A stretch of DNA of 64,000 bases from Temnothorax longispinosus. Lineage: Eukaryota > Arthropoda > Insecta > Hymenoptera > Formicidae. The stretch's first letter is position 1; every line of letters starts with the position of its first letter. Location of the stretch: NCBI RefSeq assembly GCF_030848805.1, contig NC_092360.1:10726001-10790000 (forward strand), written 5' to 3'. A model generated the notes under the pieces. The model did not search any database, had not been told where the DNA came from, and was given only the letters and a program-made list of their open reading frames with translations. A program made the position numbers and the translations under genes. Shown piece after piece: positions 1 to 13,600 of the stretch.

Positions 1-11
1 TCCGATTTCGG
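1..11 (+). CDS. Possible 3' tail of an upstream exon
   Basis: The window opens in a short GC-rich patch in which TTTCGG is followed at once by GTGAGCG, a good 5' splice site. If used, bases 1-11 are the end of an exon, and the reading TCC GAT TTC GG would carry two bases over, the phase the dlg1 PDZ3 exon at 37928 needs. Eleven bases cannot establish coding. It may equally be chance. Confidence 0.2.
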
Positions 12-1195
12 GTGAGCGAGCCACGGCGTGCTGCGGTTCGAAACTGCAGGCGATTTACTTATTTATGACTTTAAAATACAGGAACCTTATTGAAAACCTA
101 TTTTTAGGGCACTTTCTGTATATGTTTTTATTCTTTATATATTTATTTTATGTAACATAATATCTGTAAAATATTTTGAAACAATTTTAATAAATAATTT
201 GTCCACTTAATATAAAATATGTTAAAAAATTTCATTTAGCTGATCAGCTTAAATCGTATTAACATAAAATTTTTAACATGATATTTTACATTTAGTTTGG
301 TTATTGGACAAATTATTTATTATAATCCTTTTAAAATATTTTTTTATTACAGACACAGAGTAGTTGAAAATAATATTATATTTATAGTACCAGGGGGTTT
401 GTCATACCTCGCCTTAATAACACCGGGTTGATTCTTAATTCATGACATTGATGCCGTCTTCTTTGAATATCTACTCTTTCGAGAACAGAGAAAGGCATTT
501 TTATTAATATTCATAATGTGCCATCGAAAATAATGTCTTAAAATAAGATAAGTGTTTATAAATCACATTTAACAGTAGAAATGAAAGAAGAAGGATGTGA
601 GCAGTGCCGTGGTTGACAATGCGAGTTATGGGTTAATTAGCCCGTAGAAAATAACTTATCCCACTGTCAACCGGACGTGCCGCATTCCGTTTATCGATCG
701 TGATGATTAATGATGATTTGTTGACTCGCTCTCTGCAAATAATTCCGTATTCACTGCGAGTATGCAGTAGCTAGCAGAGAAAAATGCGCGCAATTAACAT
801 GGAGTCAAGAGTCAATTATACGACTCAAAATGGCCTTGCGAGGTATGTGTTACGTCACAGATTCACAGCTCGTTAGTAAGATCACAGCGTTCCATGGCCG
901 TTTCCTTCGGATGTTTGCGTATAGGTATGTCAGTTATCACATATTATAAAATCATAAAATATCGTGACGCAAAACCAATTGATTTGAAATTGCGTATTTT
1001 GCGTACGTAAATCTAGCTCATTCCGTGTAAATTTCACAAAGCGATCATAGGGTACGTCGTATTTTTCAGTGGCACAAATAATTCGGCGATAAATCAGTTT
1101 AAAATATTTTAGGAATATAATAATGTCATGCCTGTCAAAATCTGTCATAATGACAGCAGGAACTGCCCGTAACATGTAGAGCCTCCCCATTATGA

Positions 1196-1198
<3 letters not shown>

Positions 1199-1252
<54 letters not shown>
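1199..1252. repeat. (CT)n microsatellite
   Basis: Twenty-seven uninterrupted TC dinucleotides, following ATTTTC and ending at GTGTTATG. It is probably length-polymorphic. Confidence 0.95.
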
Positions 1253-1255
<3 letters not shown>

Positions 1256-4200
1256 TTATGCAAATGACAAGCCAAAAGAATTTATGAAACTAGAACACAG
1301 CAATGCACGCGCCATTTGTTTTCACAGTAAATTTAAATAATATTTAAAAAATAATTATATTATAGATAAATATAAAGACATTACATATTTTTATAATAAT
1401 ATAATCAAAATTTTTCGTCGCGCATTATGTAATACTTAAAGTAAATACTATGCTTTTGATTTTTTAATGAGTTTTTAATATAAATTTTGTGTATTGTCAA
1501 TAATATATCATTTTCTCTACTTTCAACTCGCTTTCTTGAGATTCCCTATTTTCAACTTACTTTTTGATATATACTATTTTAAATTTGTTTCTTGTCCGAG
1601 ACCTCTTATATTTAATACACTTTCTTAGAATGCTCTATTTTCAATTTTCTTTTAGGAGCACCATATTCCCATATCTCGTTTCTCGAAGAATCTTTCTATA
1701 ATTATTATAACTTTAGTAAAATTTTATTTTTTAAGATTTAATAATGTTTTATTTATTTAGTAATAATATTATTTTATCCAATGAGTGAACGATTACATTA
1801 CAATTTTTATATACAATATAACTAATTTATAAATATTTATTTTTCAACATATGTATCATTCCGAGAGAGGAATATGTTATGATTGTCTTCATTTGAGAAT
1901 AAGGAATAAAATAACACAATATTACTTGCGCTATTAACTACTCGACATTCAAGCTGTCAAATTATATCATCTCCGCGATGACATTTCCTCGTGATACGAA
2001 GTAAGCATGACGTATAACAAGAACATCACGGAGCAATAATGATATTTGATTCAACTTTACATGTAGTTTTTAAGAGCGAATTTATTATTTCACGATATTT
2101 GCATATTTCACGAAGTTTGCGATGCGCGCGTTTCGCACACGGCAGTTGTATTTTCACGGATAAACGAAAATCTCGCTTTTTTTTTTTAAGTGTCACTAGA
2201 GACCTTGTCTGTTTTGGTGTAAAACGCATAAATTTCTCATTTCGGCCGGTCGTAAAAAACAGTAGAGCTGGGACAGTTTGGACAGTTTATTGTGCTTCGG
2301 CGACCGACTATCAAAGAAAAAAATCAGTGATAACTCGTGAAAAAAGCGGCACTCTCGTGCTCATGACATATATATACTCGATATCGGGATTCACTTTTTT
2401 GGGCGCACTGCCAACTGTTTTTATCGTCTTTGTATTTTGATTTACGATATCTGGATACATTTTCTCTCTCTCTCTTGAGCTTATATAAAAAATTCACAAC
2501 TAGCTCTTTTTAAAATTACAAAGCTAACAACAATAGTATTTTGTAGATAATTACAAATAATATTTAAAGTAGAGTTAATAATTCTAAACAAAATTTGGTT
2601 TTGTATCCAAAAATTCTTTGGTGCTACGAAATTTTAGATAGACGAATCTTATTCGAATTTAACAGTATGGCAAAGAATCAATAAAGCGACTCAAAGAGAT
2701 AATAAATGACGGCAAAAAGCGAGTGATGTCGGCGAATAAATTATAATATCGGTATACATTATCAAATAGGCGACTTGCCATCTCGTACAGCACCGTATTG
2801 AAAAGCGTTTGCGGAAGTCGATATCACATGCGGGTGTTATCGGCGAGAAGCGAAAATAGCTGTTTTCCCAAAGGTACATATATACGTGTATCCGCGGTAG
2901 AGAGCGGTTTCTTTTCTGCTGCCTTTGTGTGTGCTGCCAAACGATCTCCGCGGACGCAGCTGCGGCTCGTTTCGCCCGCGGGTCGCGATATTTTGCGTCC
3001 AATGGTGACCCGACCACGAGGTGAAAACCTCGACCAATCTGGAAAGCTAGAAAAACACGCCGGTGATGCGAAAATTGCACCACGGCCGAAGCTCTTATCT
3101 TCCCCGCGGCAACGTTAACGCCATAATTCCACCGTATCGCTAATTGGATGGCTTTTATACGCCATGTGCATGCATGTGCACGTGAACCGCCATGTTCGTG
3201 TTTTTTGCCACGAATCCTTGGACGATCAATCTCGAGTCAGATTTTCCTTGGACTCTATTTATAATTTGTTTTAATACCCAAAGTTTAAAAAATATACATA
3301 TAGTGTATTTTTACAGCGAATGTATAAAAAATATTTCAACATTTATCTTTGTCTTTATTAAGAAAACAACTCTTTATTGTATGTATAAGCAAAGAATAGA
3401 GAAGCAATTAAGAAACGAGATGAAAACTTTTGTACAAAAAAATAGGTTCATTAAAAACAAATAAAACAATATAACGTTACTATATACACTCAACTTGAGA
3501 AACATTTTAAAAATATATATATAAAGTATTTCTTACAAAATATATTTAAAATATTTCTGTTATAAAAATAGAAAATGTTGCACTGAATAAAAGAGAATCC
3601 ACAACACAACTCCATACTTCACACACATTCAGACTTCAGCATTAGATTGATCGTGCAGGTTACATGTGCTTCACATCCTTCGCGTAATGTCTTTCGCATT
3701 GAAACATGCGGCGTGAAATAAATTCCACAGGGGTATTATTTCGTCATTTTCCGGTATACTTTTCTCGCGGAGAAGTGATATGCTTTGCGCGCCATCCGGC
3801 GGTAATCGCCCTTCGATACGATCCAACTGCTGTTTTCTCGACCCAGAAAGGCAGCGACTCTGTTCATTCCGCTTTCCGTCGGTTCCTTCCTTCCTTCCTT
3901 CTTCCCTTTCGAGAAACGCTCGGTCCAGTCCCGAGATTTACGTATTTTTCGTCCTTGACCTTCACCTACCGCGCGCTTGCTCCGAGCACGGGCAAAAAGT
4001 TCGTATCCGCAGCCAAGGATGTTGCAGCGACGGCGGCAGCAGCGGTTGCACTTGCAAACTGGGTCACTAAAATCGCTCCTTCCCACGCGCGTACACTCCC
4101 CGCGATTACGTCATAAATATCTTTACGCATTGTCAATTTAACCTTTCGACAGTTATGCATTTTCCTCGTATATCGTCACTTCTCGCGCATATCATCATGC

Positions 4201-7200
4201 TGTTGCGTTCAATAGTTTCTGGCATAATTAGGTATTTTATTTCTTAAATTACTTTAAAACCAAAAAGTAAAAGATAATGTTTGTATACTTTAAAATGCAA
4301 AAAATTGTGGTTTTGGTAAATATATTTGTATTTTAAAATCACTATAAAAATTTATATAGAAGATGTTCTGAAACATAGCCACGTCTCTGAAAACTGTCGA
4401 GGATGCGCTTGACTGCATTTTCCGACTTTTGCGGCAATTTTCACTAACCGTATAAAGGCGCACAAGATAATTTAGTTAAAAGAGTTCTTTCGCTTTTAAT
4501 TTTTTTTTTTTAAGATGGTCTGTAGCCTGTAGAACTAGCATTGTAACCTATAAAATAACAAGTCAATAGGAATTTATTGAACAAAAGTAAAACAAAAACA
4601 GGGGATGTAAGCGAGTGCAAATTTAATGTTATACAAATTTTTTTACATGCGATTGAGATACCATTGGATCGACAAATATCCGTGGCATCATAGTTTGATC
4701 ACTCTGCGCGTTTATTTAAACGTAAGAACGTATTTGCAAACGAAGTCTGTGAGCTCTTTCTGTCGAAATTGTAAATAATCAATTTCAAACAAATGAATAG
4801 CAGAAGAGTTAACTGTAGGTCTGGAAAATCGGAAAAAGTCAGAATTAAAAAATAGTCAGAGAGAAAGCCATGAAAACTAAAAAAAAAGACCAGGACATGG
4901 AAAAGCCTCAAAAGTGAGTTTCATCGACTTTGAATGAGGCTTTTACGGTTTGTAAAATATTTGTAAATACGCAACAATTTTAATTATCTATCCGGCTGGC
5001 TCGGGTTCAAATTTCGGCTATTATTATTATTATTTTTTTTTTTTTTTGCAAAGCTTATAAGTATACAAAATTTTCAATTTTTAATTTCTCGAAAACCACT
5101 GCGTATTTACGAATAATATTTTACTCAGGAGAAAATTACCTACAAATCGTAAAGATTCTATTTTATTTCGCGGCTTTTCCTTGCTAAGATGTTAAATTAT
5201 CATATTATCAATTCCAAATTTTTAACAACTTTACTTCTTTAAAAACTAGTAAAATTATTAACTGTTTAAACCATTAAACAAAATTTTTTAAATTATTTAA
5301 GGAAGCATTGTAAATATTCTATATGATTTTTTAATCGATGAGCGATTTGCAAAAAGCCATTATAACGGATATTGAAGTTAAGAGAAAAAAACTATATACA
5401 CCAAGTCTTTTGTTTTTAAAAATTCTTTAAAAATATGATGAAAATTATATTTTATTTTCCTGCTTATTTTTTTACATTTTTTAAAATAAATAAAAAGTTT
5501 TAATATTTTTCCCTGTTTTTATTTAGCGTTTCTTTTCATCGGGAAATTTTTTCCGAAAGTGACCGGGAAAACCAGAAAAATTGACGGAATATTTTTTTTG
5601 TTTCTGTAGCAACTCTGAAACAGTCTTCTGTCGAATTTGTGCTGACCTACGACTCTTGACAGCCATTGTTTTTTCATTAGAATGTATTGTGTGTACTTCA
5701 CAATTCACAAAATTTATTTTAATATTGTCTAATCATATTGGTCTATCTAATTATATATGACTCATAAATTATAATTATATTTAAAATATGACGCGGCTCG
5801 TAATATTTTGCACTAAAGATCAGTATCTCTTCAATGCATAGATAAATGCTCGAACTTTACCGACGTAACGACATCGGGTCGCCGTTTTCCCCGCAATCGA
5901 TCGATTTCCCGCGATGAATATTTCGACGCTTTATATCTCTCATATTGTTTTGCGTTTTACGGAATGGCTTGGATGGTGATGTTTGCGGTGAGGATGGGCC
6001 GGCGTTGTTTGTCAGCGGGAAATTGGACGACGCGAAGATTGCCCCCTGTGGTTTATAGTTACACATACTGTCATAATAATGCCCTATTTCGCGGCGAAGC
6101 TTTTACGTATAGTATCGAAGTTAAACGCAAACACAGAAGAAAAGTCGCGGGACCATGCCGTTCGGGTAACTTTAGTTTCTCTGGATTTCGTTGAAATGTA
6201 TATCACACATACCTCGTTAAAGAAATATGATCGTTAAAATGGAATATCACAATTACACATTTAAAAAAATTTCTTTTAATTATGTACATATTTTGTTTCG
6301 TCTTCTGAAAATTATTTAAAAATTGCGACATTCTATTCCTAACGATCCAAAACAGTAAGGACGTCTCTTGGCATTTTTATCTCAAGCTGATCGCAGTTTT
6401 GGTTGACATCAAACGCATCACAACGCGAATATAATCTCATCGTTCCCGAAGAGCCGACGTCGTAACGCAACGGCCTGCGTATTTTATGAGGAATTTGCCG
6501 TTGTTCTCGAGAATGCCTGAGAACGGTCGACTTGAGAGACCACCTCTCGTGAATTCCATCAGCTAGACAATGTGTGTACACTGAATAATGCCTCGGACAA
6601 TTTCCCCGACATCGAGACGAGCGGCCTTGTTGTGCGGAGCAATGCAAACCCGAAAGCAGATCCGACTTACTTCTGCCGTTTACGCGGATCACTCGCGTGC
6701 GCGGATGTTTGTTCGCGGCAATCGCGCGGTTGATCGAAGCACAGTTGGCGTCTCGGCAAAATTACATATTTGCTCCGAAATCCCCACCTCCTCCCTCCGC
6801 CGAAGAGGCACACGGAGTCACCATTCCGGTCTTTGTTCTCAGCGAGCAAATAGGTCAAATAAATACGAGGACACCCAGTATAATCCCACTAACATCGTCC
6901 CAATGTTATTCTGGTCTCTGTGTATATGGAATCCAGAAAGGAAAGTCCGCAAATGCAAATTTCGGTTATCTATTCTTGCACAAACGCGCTCAGTTAGTCA
7001 TGTTGAAAAGTATACTGTACTCTAGTACTAATACGAGTAAAACATTACGATTACAAGAATAATAAAGATGTACGGTATTTCATAAATTGCGAGTGTTCCT
7101 CGGGAAGCATTTTTCATTGGAACAAGTTCTGATACTATATAAAAACTGCGATAACGTGCGAGTTTTTATATTTACATTGACAAAACAATTCCAATTTGAA

Positions 7201-9298
7201 ATTCAAATATTTCTGTAATTGTTTGTTACATGTTATGGATTCTAAAATTAAATAAAAAGCGAAAACAGACTTGATAATATTATGTTCGATACTTGATGTT
7301 CAGAGAATATATAAATGTTCTATGATTACACAGTAATCGGAAAATACACACGAAGAATTGTGAATATGATTGTAAAAGAATGAAGTATCGCCGTTCCTCG
7401 TTATTTCGTGGAAGCCACGCGGAAATCATGTGAGCACGTTTTTTACGAGGAATTCGTAACGAGTACGTTGTCGTAATTGGACATTCAAGAGGTTCGTACT
7501 TTTATTAAACCGCGCTCGACCGAGCCAATCATTGCTTTGATGCAATTCAATTTGCTATTGAAGTGCCGATTTCGAAATTGAGCGCCGATAAATATAGTCG
7601 GACGTTTTATCCGATACAAATTTTCCGCGTAATCTTTTATACTTGAATCAATAATCTTGCAATAAAATAAATACGGAGCATAATGTGGATGTTTATTGAT
7701 TTGAGAGGAATGAAAGGCCTACGTGAAAGAGAAGGATTAAAAAACATAATCAGATTATTATATAATCACATCGTTCTCATAAAATATAAATATCCCCCAA
7801 AAAACTCTGAAATCTGTGATGCAAGCATCAATTCTCTTATAATTATGCGAGTGTAAATGCGCCAAGAAAATGTATTCTTTTGCATGCGAATGCAACAGGC
7901 AGTCGCGATGGAAGTTCATGAAGGACGTAATTAACATGTTTTCTTTTATTTTTCGAGCGACGATTTCAGCAATTCACAGATTTCTTTGTCATTAGCATTT
8001 AATGATAGAGAGAACAGTGACAAAGCGAAGGAAAACAGATTCATTTTCTCATTCAGATGTCTACATAATTTCTGAGTAAATACAAGCTTACTCAAGCTTA
8101 CAGACGAGTCTTTTATTCGATATGAAAAAAAGAAAACAGATCAAAAAACCTTTCGTCTTTTGCCTTTTTTCTTTCAAAGAACTTTTTATTGTCCGACTCG
8201 ATCCCAGACTAAAGTCGGTACTCGGTGTGTTTCTAATTAAAACAGTTATAAAGGCGAGGCTTGTACGAGCGTTCAGAGTCGACAGCGGGAAATGCAAACA
8301 AAAGATAATTGGGTGCAGCGTGGGAAAATTTAATTATAATCGACTGGCACTCGTGAATATCGCATCGAGGAATCCAGGCACATCCATCGAATCTCGAACA
8401 GAATTTGAAAGACGAATGCTTGGTAATCAGATCTGCTACTTGCTTTGTGAAACTGGTATAAATGTTGTTGAGAGTTATTGTTAGAAAGATTTATGGAGTG
8501 TTATCCACTCAATTTTTTTTCTCTATGGTTGTCCGTTCACTTTTATTTTACATTCATTTGATATTTCCATTTCATGGGAACTACTTATTATTCAAGATGA
8601 ATTCGATCACGTATTGGGATTTAATTAGAAATGCAATATTTATATTAATGATGAAATTATGGGAAGTTAAGCGACAGAGTTAACTACATAAAAAAGGTAG
8701 AAAAGCGAAGTATGATGACCGTCTTTATTCTTTTAAACTTCGTTAAGTTCTTTCGTTCGTCGAATTAATTCTTTGGTCAAATCGTTGGTTTGTTTAAGAA
8801 ATTACACCGCATTTATATGCTTCTACTTTCCTTTTGCCAGCGACTTGCGGGATCTGTAAGTAATTAGTCGTCCCTTTATAGGCGAGCTAATTACTTGCAG
8901 AGCACGCGGTAGCCTCATAGCTCGTTTCATCCCAAAGCTGTTTGTTTCTCGCCGAAACTTTCCAGATTGAATCTTAAATTGGATTGAGAAATTGGAGGAA
9001 GAGCCATCATCTTTTTGCCATTCGTCGACGTCAACGTCGGTTTTCTAGCTTCTAATCAAAGTTAACCGATGTGCTCTTACTCTTGCCGCACGCAGATCGC
9101 AATTTAATTTCACGGACTACTATGTACGGTAAACTTTTAAAACGGAACGGTATATTTGAGATATAATAGTTTTCTAATGACAATGGAAATATTTAAAAAA
9201 AACGCCTCTAACTGTTGCGGAAGAATTGCGATGGAAATTGTCATTCATAAAAACTATAATCGTGAAAGATGATATACCTGTATATATGTAAAAGATTC

Positions 9299-9420
9299 AG
9301 GTTGCATTTCGATATTTATTATCCGCAACTTTCAGTACTGAAAATCTATGGGATATGTGACGTAAAATATAGAAAAATAATAGATTTTTAGTACTGATAA
9401 TGAATATCGGAATGCAGCCT
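9299..9420. repeat. Inverted repeat, MITE-like or hairpin-forming
   Basis: The left arm 9299-9323 (AGGTTGCATTTCGATATTTA...) matches the reverse complement of 9396-9420 at about 22 of 25 positions. The inner arm 9333-9349 (CAGTACTGAAAATCTAT) matches 9380-9396 with one mismatch. The loop is about 30 bases, and 9 bases interrupt the left arm. Compensated arms this long suggest a foldback element or decayed MITE. No protein is encoded. Confidence 0.6.
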
Positions 9421-10640
9421 CAATTTAATACAGACAGTATCTTTTTCTATGGTAACAAAATTTTATATTGTGTCAAAATAATCAAGCATTACAATCTAAA
9501 ATATTTATTATTATTGAATTTTACCATTGTTTCATTTAACAGCCCTTGTATATTCATTACTTGTTACAAAACTGTGAAATGAGAAAAAATGTCTGACATT
9601 TAAAAAAAAAAACATTTTATTTTAATCATTGAAATAAGTCAATTTAATGCGCATGCATTTTTGTGTCTTCACATCCACGGTAGCCGGATTATTGCGACTA
9701 AACTGATGGCTAGCGATTCGCGATCGCGCTTACGCTGGAATAAATATCAGATACATCGAGATCGATTACATCGGCATGGGATGACGAAACGAAACGCGTG
9801 TACCGCGCACGTTCATGATGTTCGCCACGTACAGTTCAAAATCGGCGACGCCGCCCACTCGCTCGCGGTACTTGTAACGAACAGAATTGCGAGCCTAATT
9901 TGCATACCAACGACTCTGCGCCCGGAGACGAAATGAATAAAATTATTATTAATTTACCGCGACGTGACGCGAATCCGTAGCCGCGCGCGCGTACCCCCGA
10001 TATTAATCGTTTCTCATCGCGTGCGAGAAAAAAAAAAGGAAACGTATTTAATTCCGCCGTGTAACCGTCGAACCGGCGCGGGATAAATGAAAACGCGCGG
10101 GATCCAACGAGCGGCCCGTATCGAATGTTACATGCGCCCAAAAAGAAAATTAAAAAACGAGCGTTCTGTGTAATCGCTTTTTCCGATAGCCTTTGATGTG
10201 GCTCGCTCGTGCGCGACTGGCGATCGCGTTTGCCTTTACCGATATTCCCCGACTGTTTTAATTCCATGAAACCCGGCGAATGTCGCCGAACCGAAACGTT
10301 CATTATCCCAACCCGCGTGACGCGTTCTGCTTTGTATTGTGTCCCGCTAGTTTAAACCGTGTTGTTCTTTTCGTAAAAATGACGGGAAGATGGGAAATAC
10401 GGGAGTTTAACAAAACAGTCCCAGGTGAAATGTGGTCTTGCATAAATAAACGTAAAATTGAAATCGTTATTGTAATCAGGATCGTTAAAAATTGATATCT
10501 CGACTGAATTAAACTCCTCTTTCTCGAAAATTAAACGGAAACAATTTCATCGAAGCAATCTCATTTTTGCAAGACAATTAACAATAAATAAAGCCCATGA
10601 GATCAATAATAACGTAAAAACAAGAATAATACATTGTAAT

Positions 10641-10684
10641 TTTTTTTATTAATTATGATGTGTATTTGTTTGTTTCAGGTAAGT
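10641..10684 (+). promoter_or_regulatory. Recursive-splice (ratchet) site
   Basis: A T-rich tract leads into TTTGTTTCAG and is followed directly by GTAAGT, so a full 3' splice site is fused to a consensus 5' splice site with a zero-length exon at 10678/10679. Such sites are known from very long insect introns, where removal proceeds stepwise. The orientation is that of dlg1, and no coding exon is nearby. Confidence 0.6.
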
Positions 10685-13600
10685 GTTCGCAAGTGATTTA
10701 AATCGCAATTGTAAAACCCTTGATGGTGAGTCATTTTTACACTGTTTTTCTGTCTCTCTTGCCCTACTATTTACAACAATCTGAATATATCTCGTCGAAT
10801 GTCAAGTGAGTTTCGCGCCAGGATTATAGAAATATAATAACTATATGTACTAAAATAATGCGTCCTTGGCATTGCTCGGCTATATATGCTTGTCCGGCGG
10901 AAACTGTCGGCTCTCGAAGGTGAAATATTTGCCGGGGCCACCGGACGACACGTGAAAATGCATTCTTGATTACCGCTTGAAAGTTCTCGCGAATCTTTTT
11001 GCGCGTCTCAACCGCTACAAGTCTCCCGGAAAGTGTGTCCGGGCGGGATTTTTGATCGAGGTAAAACGGTTCTCCACTCGACGTGTGCCTTCTTAGTCAG
11101 GACTTTGCGCGAGCCGCAGAACAAGCAATATTCCTTCCGCGCGCCATTTCGCCCCGGAAACTTGCTCGGAACCTCTTCTTTGCTCTTTTTTCCCTTCTCT
11201 CTCTTTCGCTGTCTTATCGTGTCTCTTTCCCGTCGCCACTGTCGTTCGAGTGATCGGCCAACTTTTCAATCGTTCCCCGAACGTGAATGGCGGCGGTCCA
11301 AGGTGGAAGGATGGGCTTTGCGCGGACGAGAAAAGTTTTAAACGTCACGTAGAAATCACCATCGTGGTGCTCTCTCTCTTTTTTTTTTAACCGCGAGACG
11401 TAACGCTGTGGCGATTCCATCGCGACCATCGTGACGCGCGAAAATTTATGCGTCACATTTGCAAAATGTTGAGCATGTGAGAGACGCGATCGAGTAAACG
11501 TGACGTTGTCTATATAAATATTACTCGCGGCTAGTAATAACCATCATGATCGACTAACTCGCTTAACTCGGGCGCGATTAAAATCCACTCGTGATCATGC
11601 AAATGGAAATATTTGGAAAAGCGCGTTCTCTCCTGACGGTGATATCCCAAATTGGAAAACATTTACGCTATCGTCTGTGATCCGGTCTTTTGCCAGCTTT
11701 ATCGGAGAACACGATTTTAATTAAACGCTGTAAAATTGAAAACCGCCCGTCAACGCGGGTGAAAGTAAGAATTGTTTCGATGTACTGGCGTCCTGTTTCT
11801 ATTTGACACGTGTCATATTGGGCATTGCTCAAATACCGATCGCGTTTAATTGCATTTAGTTCGCCGGCTCGAGATTTCGTTAAAAGATACGAAAATGAAG
11901 CGTTCGGAATTACAAATCGTCTAGGTAAACATCCATGATACGTTACAACGGAACAATGGCAACAAACAACAATTGAATTAATTTAATTGCACGATGACTG
12001 TTGTCTGTGGTTATCGGTAGATTTCAATCACAGATTGTTTATTCCTGAATATCACGATTGTTATCTAAGTTCCAACGATGTTTTCTTTTAATAATCGTAG
12101 TCATTGAGCGAATCCAATTTAAATAATCGAGTAATTGCTTATCCGCATGAGTGAAACTCGCTTCGATATCAAAATATTTCTTAAATATCAAAAACAAACA
12201 TACAATATCTAGGACAACGTAGACAAAGAAAGAAGGGAGAAAGGAGGGTAAGCATAAATAAAACCTAACCGCGATAAACGAGGGAACGTGCCTTGATGTG
12301 GAAGCCTGGGAAATTGCTGGTGCGGCCCGTTTCGGGAAAGCAATTAAAAGCCGTTGTTACAAAAGAGCTTATGTGCTTTCGTCTTTCGGAATTGCGTACT
12401 CGGAGACTATTAAAACATGAAAGCACCCATGGAGAATACTCGGCGAACGTTCTTTGAGAACTTATTCTTATTCAAAAGCGAACCCGTCTGCAGCAACTGG
12501 CGGGCCGTTTGTTCTCGTTATAAACGTTCTCGCGTGATTCTGAATTTTATTGCACCTCGTAATAATCAAAATTCCACAGTCACCGAGAAAAAAGTCGACA
12601 CTGCGCATTCGCATGTTCTAACACTTGGACACATTCCAAGTATAGATTCATCTTTTGTAGACATTATGTATATTAAAAAGAAATATTAACTGGTAATATA
12701 TTTTGGTCATACTTTATTATGCATATTAAAATTAAAATATTTAAAACTTTAATAAAACTTTAAATAAATTTATATAATTAAATATGAAATTAAACAAAGT
12801 TACCATTATATCTTTTTTGTTATACATGATAATTATATTAAATAATAATTATCTTCTCGTTATTTTGCGTAATAATTATCATGTTTTTTACTATTATTAT
12901 CATTGATTCTTCTATTTTATATGACGATTCTTGATTTAACCACCGCGGACCCTGGTCAAATATATTTTTGCTTTCGTTTTTATCTTTTTTTCTTTCAACG
13001 AATTCAACTCTGACCATCATTTGATATTCATTAATGGGATTCCGTATTCCCAGCACATACTCATCAAGCAACGGCTCGCATCCGAAGAACCTAAAGCGAC
13101 CTTATATAACCGAAGCGAAAAAAAATGATCTGGAAATTTCTACGAGGCTGCGGCCAATGACCGTGCAGGCAGGGACGGAAAGAGTACTACTCGTAAGCCG
13201 CTTCGTGAACCTCATTACGAGATTTACGACTGTCGCCCTTTAAGGGGGTACAGCTTTATCCAAGGGAAATCCGCTTTATTAAACTTCACCGGTGGTCGTC
13301 TTTAAGCACGATCGAAGGGGTTTGCGGAGAGATATTATTTTACACTGATTATATATACGGCATCAATATTAAAGAAGATAATTATCTTAAAGACAATTTC
13401 GTGATCAAAATTAGTAATCATATTGCTGTCTTTAATAAGCACAATATTGTTATCCAGATTGTTATATTAATTATTTTTGTAAGAACGTATATATGCTTGA
13501 AAAGTTGTTAGTTAGATTATCCAAAATTAATTAGGATAAATTGATGATACAAATAATAGAAAGACTACTTTATTTATATTTAAAGATGTAAAAATGGGCA

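Noticed and set aside
4983..5010. tRNA-like B box (GGTTCAAATTTC) suggesting a tRNA or SINE
   Set aside because: There is no A box, anticodon arm or acceptor stem around it, and the T-arm does not pair properly.
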